From positions 1,054,001 to 1,118,000 of the forward strand of contig NZ_CP133472.1 of the NCBI RefSeq assembly GCF_031191545.1: a stretch of 64,000 nt of DNA, in the 5' to 3' direction. This document shows, one piece after another, positions 33,455 through 41,809 of the stretch. Positions within the stretch are counted from its first letter, which is position 1; each line of letters starts with the position of its first letter. Under the pieces are notes generated by a model. That model did no database searches and had not been told where the DNA came from. It saw only the letters and a list, made by a program, of their open reading frames with translations. The DNA comes from Schaalia odontolytica. GTDB taxonomy: Bacteria; Actinomycetota; Actinomycetes; Actinomycetales; Actinomycetaceae. A program made the position numbers and the translations under genes.

Positions 33455-34741
33455 CTACGCGTCCTCGTCGAGAGGAAGAGCGGCGGGCACGGGGGTGTCG
33501 AGGTCGCGGATGCGGGGGATGGCATACATAGCGGCACCGAGTACGCAGAAGAAGACGCCGGAGGCGGTGAAGAGCACGGGGCCTCCCATCTTCTCGGCGA
33601 AGGCACCGCCCAGGACCATACCGACGGGCATCGCGAGCCCGAGCATCAGCTGGAAGAACCCGAGCGCGCGACCGACCTTATCCTCCCCGACGTGCCTCTG
33701 GATGAGGGTCATCAGGGGGGCGTGGAACCACGCCAGGAAGATGCAGCCGAAGCCCATGAGGGCGACGAAGGCCCAGAAGCCGCCGCGCGGGAGCAGGCCA
33801 ACTGCGGCGAAGGGGAGGCCGACGACGACGGTCGTGGCGCTGATGAGCAGCGCGAGGCGTTTGCCCCCGCCCCACGCCATCATGATGACCGCGCCGACCA
33901 GCATGCACGTCCCGGTGATCGCCTCGGCAATGGACACCATGCCCCCATCGGCTCCGAAGTACTGCTGCGCCATCAGCGGGTAGACGACAGCGAGCGACTC
34001 GAACACCATCATGCCGGCGGTGAGGGCGACGATGAGGTAGACGAGGCCAACGTTGACACTCAGCGCGCGCCAGCCCTCGCGGATCTGCCCCATGATGGTT
34101 GGGGGCATCTCGGCCTCGACGGAGGGAATCCTCGCAAGCGCCAGGCCGGCGACCGCCAGGAGCGCTCCCACGAACTCCAGACCCAGGGTGTAGGGAAGCC
34201 CGAAGGCGGTGTACAGGGCGATGCCGATGGCGGGGGAACCGATGTTGGCGATGGACCCCACGGCCTGGTCGAGGGTGTTGACTCGCATGAGGTGCTTCTC
34301 GGGGACCAGCATCGGCATGGCCGCACTCATCGCGGGGAAGTGGAAGGCCTGGAAGCAGCTGCGCAGAGCAGCAAAGAGGCATATGAGGGCGAAGCTCCCG
34401 TGTCCCAGCCAGGCCAGCGCCCCGAGCGCCAGCGACATACCACCCGCCCCCAGGTCCGAGATAATCATGACGGTGCGGCGGTTATAGCGGTCAGCGGCGA
34501 CCCCGCCGAGCGGGGCCAGAAGGCCGAGGGGTAGCTGAGAGAGGGCCATGACGATGGCGAGCTTGAGGGCCGAACCCTCGGTCGTGGTGACGTGCCAGAC
34601 GATCGCCCATCCCGACGCGCCGCTGGTGATGATGGAAAACGCCTGGCCGCTCCAGATCATCGCGACCACTCGCCACCAGTTCAACGCCAGGGAACGTCCG
34701 GAGGCGCTAACCAGCGCGGGTGAGGAGGTGTCTCGAGTCAT
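33455..34741 (-). CDS. MFS exporter (EntS/DHA3-like)
   Basis: A 428-residue major facilitator with 12 predicted helices. The loop 2-3 motif is GGVAADRYNRRTVMIISD near residue 80 and the sequence opens with NWWRVVAMIWSGQAFSIITSG. This is the DHA3 branch that includes the enterobactin exporter EntS. It lies just before a siderophore/iron ABC importer, so a role in siderophore export or drug export is plausible but not proven. I start at the ATG at 34739-34741. Confidence 0.85.
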   Translation of the reverse strand: MTRDTSSPALVSASGRSLALNWWRVVAMIWSGQAFSIITSGASGWAIVWHVTTTEGSALKLAIVMALSQLPLGLLAPLGGVAADRYNRRTVMIISDLGAGGMSLALGALAWLGHGSFALICLFAALRSCFQAFHFPAMSAAMPMLVPEKHLMRVNTLDQAVGSIANIGSPAIGIALYTAFGLPYTLGLEFVGALLAVAGLALARIPSVEAEMPPTIMGQIREGWRALSVNVGLVYLIVALTAGMMVFESLAVVYPLMAQQYFGADGGMVSIAEAITGTCMLVGAVIMMAWGGGKRLALLISATTVVVGLPFAAVGLLPRGGFWAFVALMGFGCIFLAWFHAPLMTLIQRHVGEDKVGRALGFFQLMLGLAMPVGMVLGGAFAEKMGGPVLFTASGVFFCVLGAAMYAIPRIRDLDTPVPAALPLDEDA

Positions 34742-34852
34742 TCCCACGAGGGTAGCCGGGCATTTGTAGCCAGTCAACAGACGGCGTGAGCCGACCGTCG
34801 TGCCGACAGGATCGCGGCGGGATATAACACCGTGTCATAATGCCACCATTAG

Positions 34853-34871
34853 TCTTGTGAGGTCCACCTAA
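34853..34871. promoter_or_regulatory. weak candidate DtxR/IdeR iron box
   Basis: Nineteen bases ending CCACCTAA match the DtxR consensus at about 11 positions by eye, better on the right half. It lies about 50 bases before the iron-transport binding protein gene, where an iron box is expected. The match is poor enough to be accidental. Confidence 0.28.
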
Positions 34872-34918
34872 TATTGTGTAGCATCTCCCTCGTAATCCCT
34901 GAGACACGAGAGGACGCA

Positions 34919-36055
34919 ATGAAAACCCGCCTCGCCACGCTGACCGCTATCCTGGCCACCGCTACCCTGGCCCTCACCGCCTGCTCGGGTGGCTCCGGGG
35001 CCACCACCAGCCAATCGGATCACAGCACCCAGGAGGCCTCGGCCGCCTCAACACGCACCATCACCGACCACGCGGGCAACGAAGTCACCCTGCCCGAGAA
35101 GGTCACTCGCGTCGCCATCGACCAGATCCCCATCGAATCCACCTACCTGGCCTACTTCGACGGCAAGGCCCCCTACCTGGTGGGCATGAGCGCCGCCCGC
35201 GTCAAGGCCATGAGCCAGACGATCGCCGCCGAGATGGCGCCCGAAATGATGCAGGTGGACACCAGCTACTACGACAAGGGCGAGCTCAACGCCGAGGCCC
35301 TCCTGAACCTGAACGTCGACGTCGTCTTCTATAACGCCTTCAACAAGGAACACGGTGAAATGTTCCGCAAGGCCGGCATCCCGGCCGTCGGCTTCACGAC
35401 TCTGGGCAACCCCTCGGAGACCTACGCAGAGTGGATGGAGCTCCTCGAGGACGTCTTCAACGAGGACGGACACATGGCCGACAAGATCGCGCTCGGCAAG
35501 GACCTCGTCGCCGACGCCCGCGCGCGCACCGCGAAGGTCCCCGAGGACCAGCGCGTCTCGACAATGGTGCTCATGGGCGCGGCCGATGGCCAGCTCGCGG
35601 TCGCGGGCGGCAAGGAGGGCTGGTTCACGAATGAATGGGCCGACTCCCTGAACTACACGAACGTCACGCGCGACACCGACACCTCGCACACGCCCGTCAC
35701 CTTCGAGCAGGTCCTCACGTGGGATCCCCAGGTCTTCCTCGTCACCGGCAAGGGAATGTCGAACATGACGGCAAACACCGTCCTGACGAACTCGGTCGAG
35801 GGCGTGGACCTGTCCACCCTCAGCTCCGTGAAGTCCGGCCGCGTCTACTCCACCGGCCTGGGCATGTGGAACTGGTTTACCCCCAACCCGGATTCCCCGA
35901 TCGTGGCGAACTGGCTCGGTGCCTCCCTGTACCCGGAGCAGTTCTCCGACGTTGACCTCGTGGCGATGACGAAGGACTACTACCAGAAGATGTACAACTT
36001 CACGCTCACCGACGAGCAGGCCCGCCGAATCGTCAACCCCGACGCCGCGTCCTGA
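34919..36055 (+). CDS. iron/siderophore ABC transporter substrate-binding lipoprotein
   Basis: A 378-residue exported lipoprotein. The signal peptide ends LALTAC with the modified Cys at 22, a Ser/Thr/Gln linker follows, and then a class III binding-protein fold (PF01497). ITDHAGNEVTLPEKVTRVAID near residue 55 is the family opening. ELNAEALLNLNVDVVFYNAF near 121 and ALSSVKSGRVYSTGLGMWNWF-like sequence near 305 are also seen. It is the first gene of an importer operon. The ligand is probably a ferric siderophore or heme. Confidence 0.88.
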   Translation: MKTRLATLTAILATATLALTACSGGSGATTSQSDHSTQEASAASTRTITDHAGNEVTLPEKVTRVAIDQIPIESTYLAYFDGKAPYLVGMSAARVKAMSQTIAAEMAPEMMQVDTSYYDKGELNAEALLNLNVDVVFYNAFNKEHGEMFRKAGIPAVGFTTLGNPSETYAEWMELLEDVFNEDGHMADKIALGKDLVADARARTAKVPEDQRVSTMVLMGAADGQLAVAGGKEGWFTNEWADSLNYTNVTRDTDTSHTPVTFEQVLTWDPQVFLVTGKGMSNMTANTVLTNSVEGVDLSTLSSVKSGRVYSTGLGMWNWFTPNPDSPIVANWLGASLYPEQFSDVDLVAMTKDYYQKMYNFTLTDEQARRIVNPDAAS

Positions 36056-36062
36056 TACCTGG

Positions 36063-36096
36063 CCCCGGCCTCGTCCCCCTATCGACGAGGCCGGGG
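36063..36096 (+). terminator. intercistronic hairpin after the binding-protein gene
   Basis: A perfect 13-bp inverted repeat (36063-36075 with 36084-36096) and an 8-base loop lie 7 bases after the stop. It should stop most transcripts before the permease, giving more binding protein than channel. Each arm is a copy of the 13-mer GACGAGGCCGGGG found elsewhere in the window. Confidence 0.75.
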
Positions 36097-36141
36097 TCCC
36101 TCATGCGCGATACGCCCGGCGTGGGCCGGGGAGAGGACTTC

Positions 36142-37170
36142 ATGCAATCTGTGCTGACCAGGAACGGGAGGCTGCGCGTGTGGGTGATTCCTGCGCTGAT
36201 CGCCCTCATCGTCATGTGCGCGGCCGCGGCCATGCTGATTGGCCGTTTCTCCGTGTCCTTCGAGGACGTGGTCGCGGCACTGCGCGCGAGGTTCTGGGGT
36301 GGCCCGGCTGTGCCCCCGCGCGTCAACTCCGTCGTTTTTGACCTGCGGGCGCCGCGCATCATCGTGGCAATCCTGATTGGCGGGGGCCTGTCCGTCGCGG
36401 GCGCTTCCTTCCAGTCGCTCTTTTCCAACCCCCTGGCCACGCCGGACACCCTGGGCGTCGCGGCGGGCACGTGTGTCGGCGCAGTCATCGCGTTGCTGCT
36501 GGACTGGAACCTGATCGGAGTGCAGGCGGCTGCCCTCGTCGCGGGCCTGGCAACGATGGCGTTCACGACGGCGATATCGCGAACACGAACGGGCTCTTTC
36601 AACGTCATTACGCTCGTGCTCGGAGGCGTCATCGTGTCAGCCCTGGCGAACGCGGTTCTCTCACTCCTCAAACTCACGGCCGACCCGACGAGCCAGCTTC
36701 CCGAGATCACCTACTGGCTCATGGGTTCGCTCGCGGCGGTCACCTACCACCAGATCGCGCTGGGGGCTCCGTTCATCATCGCGGGCGTCGTCGTTATCGT
36801 TGCGCTGCGCTGGCAGCTCAACATCTTGTCCCTCTCGGAAGACGAGGCCCGGTCCGCCGGAGTCAACGTCACCGTCATGCGCGCGGTCCTCATCGTCGCC
36901 TCGACGGTCATCACGGCCTCGGTCATTTCGATGTGCGGCCAGGTCGGCTGGGTCGGCCTACTCGTGCCACACTGTGCTCGCATGCTGTGCGGGCAGAACA
37001 ACCGTGCGGTGATCCCCGTGTCGCTTCTGCTCGGGTCGGCGCTCATGATCGTCATCGACACGCTCGCGCGCTCCCTGTCGGCCTCGGAGATCCCGATTTC
37101 GATCCTGACGGCCATCATCGGTGCCCCCTTCTTCATTGTCCTGCTGCGACGGACGGGGGGAGTGCGATGA
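36142..37170 (+). CDS. iron/siderophore ABC transporter permease (FecCD family)
   Basis: A 342-residue membrane protein with about nine to ten helices. Typical FecCD parts are LRAPRIIVAILIGGGLSVAGASFQ around 70-95, NPLATPDTLGVAAG near 105, and GWVGLLVPHCARMLCG near 280 before the coupling region. Start ATG 36142 has GAGAGGA upstream. One permease gene is present, so it would act as a homodimer. Confidence 0.9.
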   Translation: MQSVLTRNGRLRVWVIPALIALIVMCAAAAMLIGRFSVSFEDVVAALRARFWGGPAVPPRVNSVVFDLRAPRIIVAILIGGGLSVAGASFQSLFSNPLATPDTLGVAAGTCVGAVIALLLDWNLIGVQAAALVAGLATMAFTTAISRTRTGSFNVITLVLGGVIVSALANAVLSLLKLTADPTSQLPEITYWLMGSLAAVTYHQIALGAPFIIAGVVVIVALRWQLNILSLSEDEARSAGVNVTVMRAVLIVASTVITASVISMCGQVGWVGLLVPHCARMLCGQNNRAVIPVSLLLGSALMIVIDTLARSLSASEIPISILTAIIGAPFFIVLLRRTGGVR

Positions 37171-37967
37171 TCAGCGTCGAGAACGCAACCTTCACCTACC
37201 CGGGTGCCCCCTCCCCGATCCTGACGAACGTCTCCTTCGAGGTGCCCGAGCGCTCACTCCTGGCCATCCTGGGGCCCAACGGCGCCGGAAAGACAACGCT
37301 GCTGCGCACCATGATCGGCCTGCAGAAGTGGGATCAGGGGCGCACCCTCATCGACGGAACACCCATTTCGTCGATGTCGACGCGGGCCCTGGGCCGCATC
37401 CTGTCGTACGTGCCGCAGGCCCGCAACGCCTCCAATGTGGCGCTCACCGGCCTCGAGATGGTGATGGTCGGGCGAGCCCCCCACATGCGCACGCTCGCCC
37501 AGCCCGGCGCGCGCGAGGAACGCATGGCCCGCGACGTCCTCGACGAGGTGGGGGCCTCCCATCTGGCGCAGATGCCCTGCGCAACCATGTCGGGCGGCCA
37601 GTTCCAGATGATCCTCATCGCCCGAGCGCTCGTCGCGAACCCGCGCGTCCTCGTGCTGGACGAACCCGAGACCGGCCTGGACTTCCGCAATCAGCTGATC
37701 GTCCTGGGGCTCCTCGAGCGCCTCGTGAGGGACCGCGGCCTCGCCGTCATCATGAACACGCACTACCCGGCGCACGCCCTTCGCGTCGCGGACCAGGTCG
37801 CGCTCTTCTCCTCCACGCACGAGGCAGTGGTCGGTCCGGCGTCTTCCGTCATGAACGCGCACACCCTTGCGAGTGTCTTCGGGGTCGATGTGGCGATCGG
37901 AAGCGTAGCCTTCGGGGGTGAGGACGTGCAGGCCATCGTCCCGGTTCGACTGAGCGGGGGCAAGTAG
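37167..37967 (+). CDS. iron/siderophore ABC transporter ATP-binding protein
   Basis: A 266-residue FepC-like ATPase. The Walker A is GPNGAGKTT near residue 35, the signature is [16 protein letters not shown] near 138, the Walker B is [13 protein letters not shown] near 158, and the switch His is in [10 protein letters not shown]. The signature starts MSGGQ rather than LSGGQ, a mild variant. It overlaps the permease stop by 4 bases (ATGA) and completes the importer. Confidence 0.92.
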   Translation: MISVENATFTYPGAPSPILTNVSFEVPERSLLAILGPNGAGKTTLLRTMIGLQKWDQGRTLIDGTPISSMSTRALGRILSYVPQARNASNVALTGLEMVMVGRAPHMRTLAQPGAREERMARDVLDEVGASHLAQMPCATMSGGQFQMILIARALVANPRVLVLDEPETGLDFRNQLIVLGLLERLVRDRGLAVIMNTHYPAHALRVADQVALFSSTHEAVVGPASSVMNAHTLASVFGVDVAIGSVAFGGEDVQAIVPVRLSGGK

Positions 37968-37993
37968 CGCCGTTGCGGCGAGAGTTTATTTTA
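37968..37993 (+). terminator. weak terminator of the iron importer operon
   Basis: A short CGCCG-TTG-CGGCG hairpin immediately after the stop codon is followed by the T-rich AGAGTTTATTTTA. Confidence 0.55.
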
Positions 37994-38163
37994 CGATTGC
38001 GCAGGTCAGCCACATTTTGGCCGCGAGTGCGGTACCGTATAGGTGTGATTCTGCACGGCCAGTCCGGGGGCAACGATGCCGGGCCGGCGCAGTGGAACCA
38101 TGTCGACTCCGCAGACGGGGCCGAACGATGCCCCAGCGTTGGGGCGAACACGAAGGAGGGCCC

Positions 38164-38373
38164 ATGGCTAACGGAACCATCAAGTGGTTCAACGACGCCA
38201 AAGGCTTCGGGTTCATCACTCCTGATGACGAATCCAGCGACGTCTTCGTGCACTATTCACACATCATCGGCCAATCTGGGCGCCGCACTCTTGTCGAGGG
38301 CGAGAAGGTCGAATATGAGGCAATTGAAGGACCAAAGGGCCTCCAAGCAATGAATGTGGCACGAGCCGAGTGA
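38164..38373 (+). CDS. cold-shock domain protein
   Basis: A 69-residue CspA-type protein, near the family's usual length. RNP1 (KGFGFI) and RNP2 (VFVHYSHI) are intact, so it should bind single-stranded nucleic acid and act as an RNA chaperone. The opening [17 protein letters not shown] is canonical. A long leader of about 100 bases precedes it, and a hairpin terminator follows, so it is a single-gene unit. An acidic, GGRR-containing C-terminal half is normal for the family. Confidence 0.93.
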   Translation: MANGTIKWFNDAKGFGFITPDDESSDVFVHYSHIIGQSGRRTLVEGEKVEYEAIEGPKGLQAMNVARAE

Positions 38374-38377
38374 CATT

Positions 38378-38412
38378 GTGTGCCCGGGTGGAGCTCCCAC
38401 TCGGGCACACTT
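38378..38412 (+). terminator. intrinsic terminator of the cold-shock gene
   Basis: GTGTGCCCG (38378) pairs with CGGGCACAC (38402-38410), extended inward by further pairs, with a short T tail. It starts 5 bases after the stop. Confidence 0.8.
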
Positions 38413-38567
38413 GCACAAACTGGCATTTTCTCCACTGATCTTCACACATGTCTTTTTCGTTGATAAAACAGCGCTTTAACAACTTTTTACGATGCTTGTG
38501 CCATGCCTTACAAGGGCTTGCGCGGTATAGACCGAGCGGTGGAATCCACGTAGAATTGGAGCTGCAC

Positions 38568-38602
38568 CAAGGGGGGCGACCACGAGTCAGCCCCCTTTTT
38601 TG
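38568..38602 (+). terminator. orphan intrinsic terminator (possible end of a small RNA or leader)
   Basis: An AAGGGGGGC / GCCCCC stem followed by six T residues lies 106 bases upstream of the small membrane protein gene, with no gene between it and the cold-shock terminator. It may end a small RNA transcribed from about 38530, or act as an attenuator. A TATAGA at 38526 could be a -10, but I see no matching -35. Confidence 0.5.
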
Positions 38603-38707
38603 ATGCCGTCGCCCACCCGGGCGGCACGGACCAACAGGTCCACAAACACGCTGGCGTGCGGGGCGCGCTTCGTGCTTCCGCGCGAAGACACTCATAAGGA
38701 GAACCCC

Positions 38708-38926
38708 ATGAACAACATCGTCAAGGCTGAAACCGCCCCCACCATGTCCCAGGCCACCGCCTCGGCCTCCGTGCTGGTTGCCCTCGTCGTCGTCCTCGCA
38801 GCCCTCGGCGTTTTCGCTGCCCTGCAGGTCGCCTCGGTCGCTTCGATCGTCTTCGCGATTGTCATCGCTCTGACCGCCCTGATCGTTTCCCCCGCTCTTC
38901 TCTCGATCGCTCGCACTCGCGCCTGA
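38708..38926 (+). CDS. small membrane protein with two helices
   Basis: A 72-residue protein beginning MNNIVKAETAPTMSQATAS after AAGGAGAA, with two hydrophobic helices (about 21-43 and 46-68) separated by a short turn. No cysteine or charged residue falls in the helices, and the tail is SIARTRA. Function unknown. It follows the orphan terminator, so its expression may be attenuated. Confidence 0.75.
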   Translation: MNNIVKAETAPTMSQATASASVLVALVVVLAALGVFAALQVASVASIVFAIVIALTALIVSPALLSIARTRA

Positions 38927-39165
38927 GCCTATGCGGGGCGCGTGAACGACACGCGCCCCACCCCCGCCAGCGTGGCACCACGAAGGTGTCGCGCTTTTTC
39001 TTTGCCTGCGTGACTCTCCCCGGCCTCGTCGCGCCATCTCCTTGCACCAAACCTCAGCGGCTCGGCTTGAGCACCGACGCTCATCGCAGCCTCACGAGGA
39101 GACTTGCATACTGTGCCCTCCCCCACTAAAGTCTTTTTGTTAACCACGGCATCGAGGAGGATGTG

Positions 39166-39462
39166 ATGAGCGGCTTCACGATGAACACGGAGAAGCTGGA
39201 GCAGGCGTCGAGCGACATGAGCCAGCTGGCCGAGGAAGTGTCGCAGCTGGGACTCACCAGGTGCGAGGACTCCTTCGACTGCGGCGATCACGCCGTGGAG
39301 GAGGCGCTATCATACTTCGCCACCATGTACAACAAGCGCGGTCAGGCCACACGGGAGTGGCTCAACAGCAGTGCCAACGGTCTGCATATCACCGCGTACG
39401 CGACGCAGGACACCGACGACGAGGCAGCGACGGTCTTCGAGGCGCTTCGCGCCAAGCTGTAG
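39166..39462 (+). CDS. WXG100-like small protein with type VII-style YxxxD signal
   Basis: A 98-residue, mostly helical acidic protein. The start is the ATG with GAGGAGG upstream. Two helical stretches (about 5-30 and 42-70) and a tail carrying YATQD (residues 78-82), a YxxxD motif of the kind used by type VII secretion substrates, suggest a partner or chaperone of the effector encoded next, 13 bases downstream. It lacks the WxG turn itself, so it is better viewed as an EspC/Lap-like partner than a classical WXG100 protein. Confidence 0.65.
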   Translation: MSGFTMNTEKLEQASSDMSQLAEEVSQLGLTRCEDSFDCGDHAVEEALSYFATMYNKRGQATREWLNSSANGLHITAYATQDTDDEAATVFEALRAKL

Positions 39463-39475
39463 AAACGAGGGAATC

Positions 39476-40786
39476 ATGGCGGCAGGGTTTTCGCAGCGCT
39501 TTCCGGCTGTGACGGCAGACCTGGGATCGATCTGGTCGTGCCAGAACGAGATGAGGAATCGCTCGCGCCAGATCGGGGAGCTGTACACGGACGTCAACAC
39601 CGTCATCGGCAGGTGCGACGAGTGGACGGGGCTGGCCAGGGACGCCTTCGTCACCAGCGCGGACGCAGAGAAACGCGAGATCGGCATCTGGGAGGACGGG
39701 ACCCTTCAGGCGGCGAATGCGCTGAAGAGCTATTACTTCACGCTGGAGTGGGTCATCGGATCGGTCAACGGCATTCGCGCCCGGGCGGACGAGCTGTGGG
39801 CGCAGTACCAGGCGATGCCCCCCGCTGACCGAGCAACGCAGGAGGCCGCCATCGAGGAGGAACTTTCCTATCTGCAGGGACGCTACGACGAGGCGAAGAA
39901 GACTCTGTCGGAGGAGGCGCTGAACACCGGGGCCTCACTCAGGGAGGCCCTGTACTTCACGCCCGAGGACCTCCATAAGGAAGATGGCACAGCCACGTAC
40001 GTCGACTACGGGGATACGCGTTCCCTGACTCAGAAGGAGCTCGCAGACATGCTCGCGCGACTAGGCGACCCATCGTCCTCTCTCTTCAATATCGATCAGG
40101 GTCGCATCGGCGACTGCCACCTGCTGGCCTCCCTCAACGCCTACAACCAGACCGAGGCGGGGCGCAGGTATCTGGCGAGCCTCATCACCCCGCACTACGG
40201 TGCCGACGGAAAGGTGGACGGGTTCTACGTGGACTTCCCCGGATTCGACAGGGACCGCAAGCGCGTTTTCGTCCAGGACGTACTGGAGCATGGCGATACC
40301 GCCGGGAGGAGCCGCGACGCTGACCTCGGTTCTATCTTCGAAAAGGCCTTCGTCCAGTCGCACATGGGAGGAACGCGTGGCAAGTTCCCCACGTGGGGGG
40401 CGTCAGGAAGCTTCAGCGCTTGGACAATGAAAGATATCTCCGGTGAGAACGCCACACCGACTTTTAAGGGTGGATTTGATCGAGACGCCATGAAAGAAGC
40501 TGCTGTCAATGGCATCAAAGCGGAGAGACCCGTTGTCGCAGAATCCAGTATGTTCACACATGACACGACCGTCACCACCCCCGACGGGGCTCGCGAGAAA
40601 ATTCAGATTGTCTCCCAACATGCATATACGGTGGTTGGAGCAGACGAGAACGGAGTGACCCTCACAAACCCGTGGGGCTATAACCAAACTACTACCAAAG
40701 GCAAAAACGCTGGAGCGACCTTCACGATGAGCTGGGATGAGTTCTACGCCAACTTCGGCGACGTCACCGTGGGGCAGATCCCATGA
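39476..40786 (+). CDS. putative type VII-like secreted toxin with calpain-like cysteine protease domain
   Basis: A 436-residue protein in two parts. Residues 1-160 are helical with a WxG turn (EWTGLARDAF, W50-G52), as in WXG100/LXG secretion domains. Residues about 195-436 carry a calpain-like (peptidase C2) core: Gln208 and Cys214 in DQGRIGDCHLLASLNA (the QGxxGDC pattern, with His where calpains have Trp), His382 in VSQHAYTVVGAD, and Asn398 in TNPWG. All three catalytic positions are kept. It overlaps the first putative immunity gene by ATGA. I infer an exported effector; the secretion machinery is not in the window. Confidence 0.75.
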   Translation: MAAGFSQRFPAVTADLGSIWSCQNEMRNRSRQIGELYTDVNTVIGRCDEWTGLARDAFVTSADAEKREIGIWEDGTLQAANALKSYYFTLEWVIGSVNGIRARADELWAQYQAMPPADRATQEAAIEEELSYLQGRYDEAKKTLSEEALNTGASLREALYFTPEDLHKEDGTATYVDYGDTRSLTQKELADMLARLGDPSSSLFNIDQGRIGDCHLLASLNAYNQTEAGRRYLASLITPHYGADGKVDGFYVDFPGFDRDRKRVFVQDVLEHGDTAGRSRDADLGSIFEKAFVQSHMGGTRGKFPTWGASGSFSAWTMKDISGENATPTFKGGFDRDAMKEAAVNGIKAERPVVAESSMFTHDTTVTTPDGAREKIQIVSQHAYTVVGADENGVTLTNPWGYNQTTTKGKNAGATFTMSWDEFYANFGDVTVGQIP

Positions 40787-41265
40787 GGGTCAAGCCTCCG
40801 CGCAAGCGCACCATCGCCACCGTCCTCGTCCTGGCATTCGTCATCCCCTGGACCTACGCCCACATCGCCTACGCCTGGCCCTGGAAACGATTCCAAACGG
40901 GCACCCGCATCACCTGCCAGGGCCAGTACCTGGTAGGAGCAGAACCTAACCAGAACGCGACGCGCCTAGGAACACTGACCAACGACTCGTTGGTCAGGCT
41001 TGACGCCTGGGGAGAAATCAGTATGGGTGCTGAGACTGCAGGCTTCACCCTATTCACGATTGAAGGCAACCACGTGAACGACATCGCTCACGTACCAGAA
41101 CTGCAGCTCGGGGAGTCCACCACCGTCGCGGGGGTAGGTACCTTCACCCTCAAGGAAGCCCACTCCGGCACCGTCTGGTTCACCCCCAACCCCGGCGGAG
41201 CGGCCTTCTGTTTCGACCCAGACCCCACCTTCACCGTCTACGACTACGCACAACAAGGCCACTAA
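40783..41265 (+). CDS. putative immunity protein 1, membrane-anchored
   Basis: A 160-residue protein. A basic N-terminus and one hydrophobic helix (about 10-32, VLVLAFVIPWTYAHIAYAW) predict an N-in, C-out anchor. The exterior domain has two conserved cysteines (TCQGQY and FCFDPD), probably a disulfide. Its start overlaps the toxin stop, ensuring coupled synthesis. It shares its anchor and C-terminal third with the next two proteins, but the middle differs. Function as immunity protein is inferred from position and architecture. Confidence 0.68.
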   Translation: MRVKPPRKRTIATVLVLAFVIPWTYAHIAYAWPWKRFQTGTRITCQGQYLVGAEPNQNATRLGTLTNDSLVRLDAWGEISMGAETAGFTLFTIEGNHVNDIAHVPELQLGESTTVAGVGTFTLKEAHSGTVWFTPNPGGAAFCFDPDPTFTVYDYAQQGH

Positions 41266-41296
41266 CACCGACCATCTCCACCAGGGAGCACGACCC

Positions 41297-41770
41297 ATGA
41301 GCATCAGACCCGCACGCATCCGCGCCATCGTCGTAGCCGTCCTCGTCCTGGCGTTCGTCATCCCCTGGACCTACGCACACATCGCCTACGCCTGGCCCTG
41401 GAAACGATTCCAAACAGGCACCCTCATTTCCTGCGACGGCCAATACGTGGTGGGAGGTTTTCCCAACAAGCCACCAGAACTGTTAGGGCATCTATCAGAC
41501 GGGGCACCGGTTGATTTCATTGCTGGAGGTGAGATCAACATGGGAGTAGAAACTGGTGACTTCGGCCTGGCTACACAGAGGGGGAATGAAATCGACAACT
41601 TTGCCCACTCCCCACAACTCCACCTAGGAGAATCTACAACCATCGAGGGGGTCGGCACCTTCACCCTCTCACGCGCCCACTCCGGCATCGTCTGGTTCAC
41701 TCCCAATCCCGGTGGAGCGACATTCTGCTTCACACCGGACCCGACATTTACCGTAAACCCCTACTTCTGA
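41297..41770 (+). CDS. putative immunity protein 2, membrane-anchored
   Basis: A 157-residue paralogue, 31 bases after copy 1. The anchor VLVLAFVIPWTYAHIAYAWP and the WKRFQTGT stretch are identical to copy 1. Both cysteines are kept (SCDGQY and FCFTPD), as is the GVGTFTL...WFTPNPGG block. The middle (about residues 50-105) is diverged. It ends NPYF instead of YDYAQQGH. Three near-copies in a row are typical of immunity gene arrays that guard against variant toxins. Confidence 0.66.
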   Translation: MSIRPARIRAIVVAVLVLAFVIPWTYAHIAYAWPWKRFQTGTLISCDGQYVVGGFPNKPPELLGHLSDGAPVDFIAGGEINMGVETGDFGLATQRGNEIDNFAHSPQLHLGESTTIEGVGTFTLSRAHSGIVWFTPNPGGATFCFTPDPTFTVNPYF

Positions 41771-41809
41771 CAGCATGCTGGCAACCACCATCACCACCGA
41801 AGCACACCC

